This document shows, one piece after another, positions 5,376 to 7,800 of a DNA stretch of 7,800 nucleotides. The stretch is taken from contig CALCQT010000439.1 of the NCBI GenBank assembly GCA_937894825.1, positions 1 through 7,800 of the forward strand, in the 5' to 3' direction. A program made the position numbers and the translations under genes. Origin of the DNA: an uncultured Anaerolineaceae bacterium. Its GTDB lineage: Bacteria > Chloroflexota > Anaerolineae > Anaerolineales > Anaerolineaceae. The notes under the pieces were generated by a model. That model did no database searches. It was not told the DNA's origin and saw only the letters and a list, made by a program, of their open reading frames with translations. Position 1 is the stretch's first letter, and each line of letters starts with the position of its first letter.

Positions 5376-5443
5376 CCCTACATATGTGTTTGTAGGGACA
5401 GCACATGCTTCGCGATGCGCTGTCCGGTCCGCCGCAGGCGGAC
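5376..5443. repeat. Compact cluster of three inverted repeats, possible non-autonomous repeat element
   Basis: Three stems lie nearly end to end in 68 bp. CCCTACA/TGTAGGG (5376-5382 and 5391-5397) overlaps GGACAGC/GCTGTCC (5396-5402 and 5419-5425; an inner CAT/ATG adds 3 bp after one mismatch), followed by GTCCGCC/GGCGGAC (5427-5433 and 5437-5443) around a 3-nt loop. The block is more GC-rich than the AT-rich DNA around it and holds no gene. Short dispersed palindromic repeats of this look are common in intergenic DNA of many bacteria; only a genome-wide copy count can confirm it. Confidence 0.45.
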
Positions 5444-5517
5444 ATTACAACCCGTGATTCGGCTTTTGACACCCATATCCATAGTATAACATCTGCAGAA
5501 CCGTGCTTCTCACTGGT

Positions 5518-6351
5518 TCAATAGGTTTCAATATTGATTTTGTGCACGTTTTCGATTTGAAAAGGCAGGATCCGGTTGGCAAATTCAGTCATCTTTTCCG
5601 CAGCGTCACTGACATAGCACTCGTAATGTGGCGCCGCGCCGGCGTCCCCAACCTGCCGCAGCAGACCGGCAGTCTCCAGAACATTCTGCAGTTGCTGCGA
5701 GACAGCTTCAGCCGGATCAATGCAGGTCACCGCCGCTCCCATATACCGTTCGATCGCAGGACGCAGCAACGGATAATGGGTACAGCCGAGCACCAGCGTA
5801 TCGATTTCTTGCGCTTTCAGACCGGACAGGTAACGGGCAATGATTTCGTCGGTCAGCGGATCTTCCAAAAGACCCTCCTCAACGAAAGGCACCAGCAATG
5901 GACAGGCCTGGTTGAATACCTGGCTCTCTGGATCAATCTTTTTGATCAGCGTTTCATAGGCCCGGCTGCCGATGGTGGCATAGGTCCCAATGACCCCGAT
6001 CCGATTCCCGCTGGTCTGATGAGCCGCGCTGGCGTTTACGGCGGCTTGTGCACCGGGTTGGATCACGCCCAGGATTGGCAATGGGTACGCCTTTTCGACT
6101 TCATGCAGGGCAAAGGCGCTGGCTGTATTGCAGGCGATGATGATTGCCTTGACATTCTTGGTCTGTAAAAAGCGGATGATTTGGTGCGTGTAGCGCAGGA
6201 CGGTCTCTTTGGATTTGTTGCCATAGGGGACCCGGGCCGTATCACCGAAGTACACCACATTTTCATGCGGCATTTGGGCGATCAGTTTGCGCATGACTGT
6301 CAGCCCGCCTACGCCGGAATCAAAAATACCAATTGGTGCGCTGGAATCCAT
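5518..6351 (-). CDS. murI: Glutamate racemase
   Basis: 277 residues, the usual MurI length. It converts L-glutamate to D-glutamate in the cytoplasm for peptidoglycan stem peptides, using two cysteines as acid/base pair and no cofactor. All family motifs are visible: IGIFDSGVGGLTV (7-19), YFGDTARVPYG (34-44), IACNTASA with catalytic C74, and LGCTHYPLL with catalytic C190 and H192. I chose the ATG at 6349-6351 because the protein then begins directly before the first motif and AGGAG lies 9 nt upstream. A longer frame from ATG 6393 adds 14 unlike residues and has no RBS. It follows amrS on the same strand after 98 nt, so it may be co-transcribed or use the candidate promoter at 6406-6411. No intrinsic terminator is seen right after its stop. 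Confidence 0.97.
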   Translation of the reverse strand: MDSSAPIGIFDSGVGGLTVMRKLIAQMPHENVVYFGDTARVPYGNKSKETVLRYTHQIIRFLQTKNVKAIIIACNTASAFALHEVEKAYPLPILGVIQPGAQAAVNASAAHQTSGNRIGVIGTYATIGSRAYETLIKKIDPESQVFNQACPLLVPFVEEGLLEDPLTDEIIARYLSGLKAQEIDTLVLGCTHYPLLRPAIERYMGAAVTCIDPAEAVSQQLQNVLETAGLLRQVGDAGAAPHYECYVSDAAEKMTEFANRILPFQIENVHKINIETY

Positions 6352-6405
6352 CGCCTTTCTCTCCTCATATATTCGGTCTGGCCCGCACCGCATGGGCCGT
6401 GACTG

Positions 6406-6411
6406 ATTATA
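6406..6411 (-). promoter_or_regulatory. Candidate -10 box for murI in the amrS-murI gap
   Basis: On the minus strand TATAAT occupies 6411 down to 6406, 54 nt before the murI start. The -35 at 17 bp (CATAAT, 6434 to 6429) is poor. A short GGCCC/GGGCC stem (6380-6384 and 6394-6398) lies in the resulting leader. Confidence 0.3.
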
Positions 6412-6449
6412 AGGCCATTCCGGGATGGATTATGATTTTATGATTCCGG

Positions 6450-7277
6450 TCAGCAATTTCCGGTATAAACATATGCAAGATTTTCATGCGCCACATCGGC
6501 CAAATGGAACAGCGCCGCCACATCGGTCGGATCCCGATCCGCCATATGGAATTGCGGGAAAAAGCGTGTCAAGTGATAAGGAATTTCGGGATCAACCGAC
6601 GCGACCCAATGGGTCATTTCACGGATCTCCGCTTCCGAGTCGTTTTCGCCCGGGATCACCAGGGTGGTGATTTCGACATGGGTGCGCGGGGCGCTGAGCC
6701 TGATCGTCCGCTTGGTCGATTCCAGATCGCCATAAACTTTTTTGTAAAAATCCTGCGTGAACCCTTTCAGGTCAATGTTCATGGCGTCGATCCAGGGCAG
6801 CAGCTCCAACAGGGGCGCCTCTTCAACCGTTCCGGCGGTCACCAGGACGTTTTTCAGCCCGTTTTCATGCGCCAGCCGGCTGCAGTCATACACGTATTCA
6901 TAACTGATAAATGGTTCGTTGTAGGTGTAGGCGAGCCCGATGTTTCCACGTTCCTTCAGCGCCAGCGCTTCGGCGATCAGCGCTTCCGGCAGCACTTTGG
7001 TGGTGCGGGGATGGGGGCCGAAAGTTTGGGAAATGCCGCTGTTCTGACAGAAAGGGCAATGCAGATTGCAGCCGTAACTGCCGACGGACAGGATCTGGCT
7101 GCCCGGAAAGAAGCGCTTCAGCGGCTTCTTTTCAATCGGATCCAGCGCGATGGCGGTCAATTCAGCATAATTGATGCTGCGGATTTTTCCGTCGATATTG
7201 CGTCGGGCGCCGCAAAAACCGGTCTGCCCCTCGGCCAACGCGCAATGGTGAAAACAAAGCTGACAGGTGATCTTCAT
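6450..7277 (-). CDS. amrS: AmmeMemoRadiSam system radical SAM enzyme AmrS
   Basis: 275 residues, somewhat short for the family. The radical SAM motif is GCNLHCPFC with C70, C74 and C77 (CX3CX2C), which should bind the catalytic [4Fe-4S] cluster and S-adenosylmethionine. The N-terminus carries a second cysteine set, C5, C8, C12 and C22 (CQLCFHHC and GFC), typical of this family, followed by the diagnostic [15 protein letters not shown] (46-60). Further family segments are [12 protein letters not shown] and AMNIDLKGF. The gene overlaps the upstream amrA by 4 nt (ATGA at 7274-7277), indicating translational coupling. AmrS-like proteins are encoded with Memo (AmrB) and AMMECR1 (AmrA) proteins in many anaerobes and archaea; I do not assign a reaction. 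Protein sequence identifies the family firmly. Confidence 0.95.
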   Translation of the reverse strand: MKITCQLCFHHCALAEGQTGFCGARRNIDGKIRSINYAELTAIALDPIEKKPLKRFFPGSQILSVGSYGCNLHCPFCQNSGISQTFGPHPRTTKVLPEALIAEALALKERGNIGLAYTYNEPFISYEYVYDCSRLAHENGLKNVLVTAGTVEEAPLLELLPWIDAMNIDLKGFTQDFYKKVYGDLESTKRTIRLSAPRTHVEITTLVIPGENDSEAEIREMTHWVASVDPEIPYHLTRFFPQFHMADRDPTDVAALFHLADVAHENLAYVYTGNC

Positions 7278-7800
7278 TGGTGCCGTACGACCTCAAACCG
7301 TTCCAATTCATACGGCTCATCTTCGCGGATGCCGGCTTTTCGCAACGCGATGGCGATCTGTTCTTCGACTGTGTCGACCCCTTCCAGATTCGGCAGCAGC
7401 AGTCCGCGCCGGTAGTCTCTGGATACAATCACGCCATATCGTTTCACATCCAGCATCTCTGCTGAGGGGATCGGTTCCGGCGGCGAAAGCACGTCCACGC
7501 TGTAAACCAGATCGGCCAGTTCCTCGCGGGAGACGGGCGGAAAGCGCGGGTCGTTGGTTCCGGACGAGACGGCATTCATAATGATTTCTTCGGCGATGTT
7601 GGCCGTGCCGGGAAAAATCGTGCCGATGCAGCCGCGCAGCTGATCATGCTTTTTCAGTGAGACGAACACGCCTGCCTGGCGCGTGAGCATCTCCTGCGGT
7701 AGACCGTCCGGCAGCTGCAGAAAGGCGCGATGGGTCAGATAATGCTCCAGTGAGGCTCGGGCCAGTTTGACATAGGGATCTTCCTGCGCCTTGAGCCGGG
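7274..7800 (-). CDS. amrA: AMMECR1-domain protein (AmmeMemoRadiSam protein A, or C-terminal part of a Memo-AMMECR1 fusion), cut by window edge
   Basis: The frame is open from the right edge to TGA at 7274-7276, about 175 visible residues beginning [20 protein letters not shown]. The ATG at 7690 is internal, because family-like sequence continues upstream of it. Conserved AMMECR1 features are [19 protein letters not shown], with the family hallmark LRGCIG, then [43 protein letters not shown] and [17 protein letters not shown]. Nearly the whole domain is in view, so the true N-terminus is either just beyond the edge (standalone protein of about 180-200 residues) or the domain is fused to an upstream Memo domain. 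It overlaps amrS by 4 nt and heads the visible operon. The biochemical role of the family is not assigned here. Confidence 0.92.
   Translation of the reverse strand, partial: RLKAQEDPYVKLARASLEHYLTHRAFLQLPDGLPQEMLTRQAGVFVSLKKHDQLRGCIGTIFPGTANIAEEIIMNAVSSGTNDPRFPPVSREELADLVYSVDVLSPPEPIPSAEMLDVKRYGVIVSRDYRRGLLLPNLEGVDTVEEQIAIALRKAGIREDEPYELERFEVVRHQ

Noticed and set aside
5466..5490. TTGACA followed by TATAAC on the plus strand as a promoter
   Set aside because: The spacer is only 13 bp, too short for sigma-70, and it would drive only antisense transcription through murI.
6352..6393. Upstream ATG at 6393 as the murI start
   Set aside because: The added 14 residues do not resemble MurI and there is no RBS in front of that ATG. 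The ATG at 6351 has AGGAG upstream and begins just before the conserved FDSGVGG motif.

Overview
The window looks like chromosomal DNA of an anaerobic bacterium of medium GC. It has a bacterial glutamate racemase, strong Shine-Dalgarno sites (AAGGAG to AAAGGAGG), GTG and TTG starts, Rho-independent terminators, and an AmmeMemoRadiSam radical-SAM locus typical of strict anaerobes. A Clostridia-like or Anaerolineae-like host fits, but the sequence does not decide between them. There are no rRNA, tRNA, CRISPR, transposase or phage genes.

Layout. Positions 3-521 (+) hold the C-terminal part of a flavodoxin-like NAD(P)H:FMN oxidoreductase. Positions 620-952 (+) form a compact, apparently independent transcription unit: a promoter, two copies of an ATGACA-AA-TGTCAT palindrome, two leader hairpins, a 24-codon membrane-peptide ORF with an ideal RBS, more hairpins and a strong terminator. 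Positions 994-4459 form a sugar module: an aldose 1-epimerase (mutarotase) gene on the minus strand, then on the plus strand an AraC-family regulator and a xylose-isomerase-like TIM-barrel gene broken by one frameshift, closed by a near-perfect terminator at 4512-4550. Positions 4719-5249 (-) hold a small nitroreductase. A GC-rich cluster of inverted repeats at 5376-5443 lies in the following gap. On the right, on the minus strand, is the probable operon amrA (runs off the window) - amrS - murI.

How the parts may work together. A mutarotase plus a xylose-isomerase-type enzyme next to an AraC regulator suggests local control of pentose or other aldose use. The isomerase promoter carries a dyad between its -35 and -10 boxes. 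The isomerase keeps every expected catalytic residue but is out of frame, so it is either a recent pseudogene or a sequence error. AmrA and AmrS overlap by 4 nt and are surely co-translated; murI follows 98 nt later, possibly with its own promoter.

The least explained element is the small-peptide unit at 620-952. Its hydrophobic 24-residue product, heavily structured mRNA, an SD complementary to the terminator arm, and paired operator-like palindromes resemble a type I toxin-like or stress-induced small membrane protein gene. That function is inference only.
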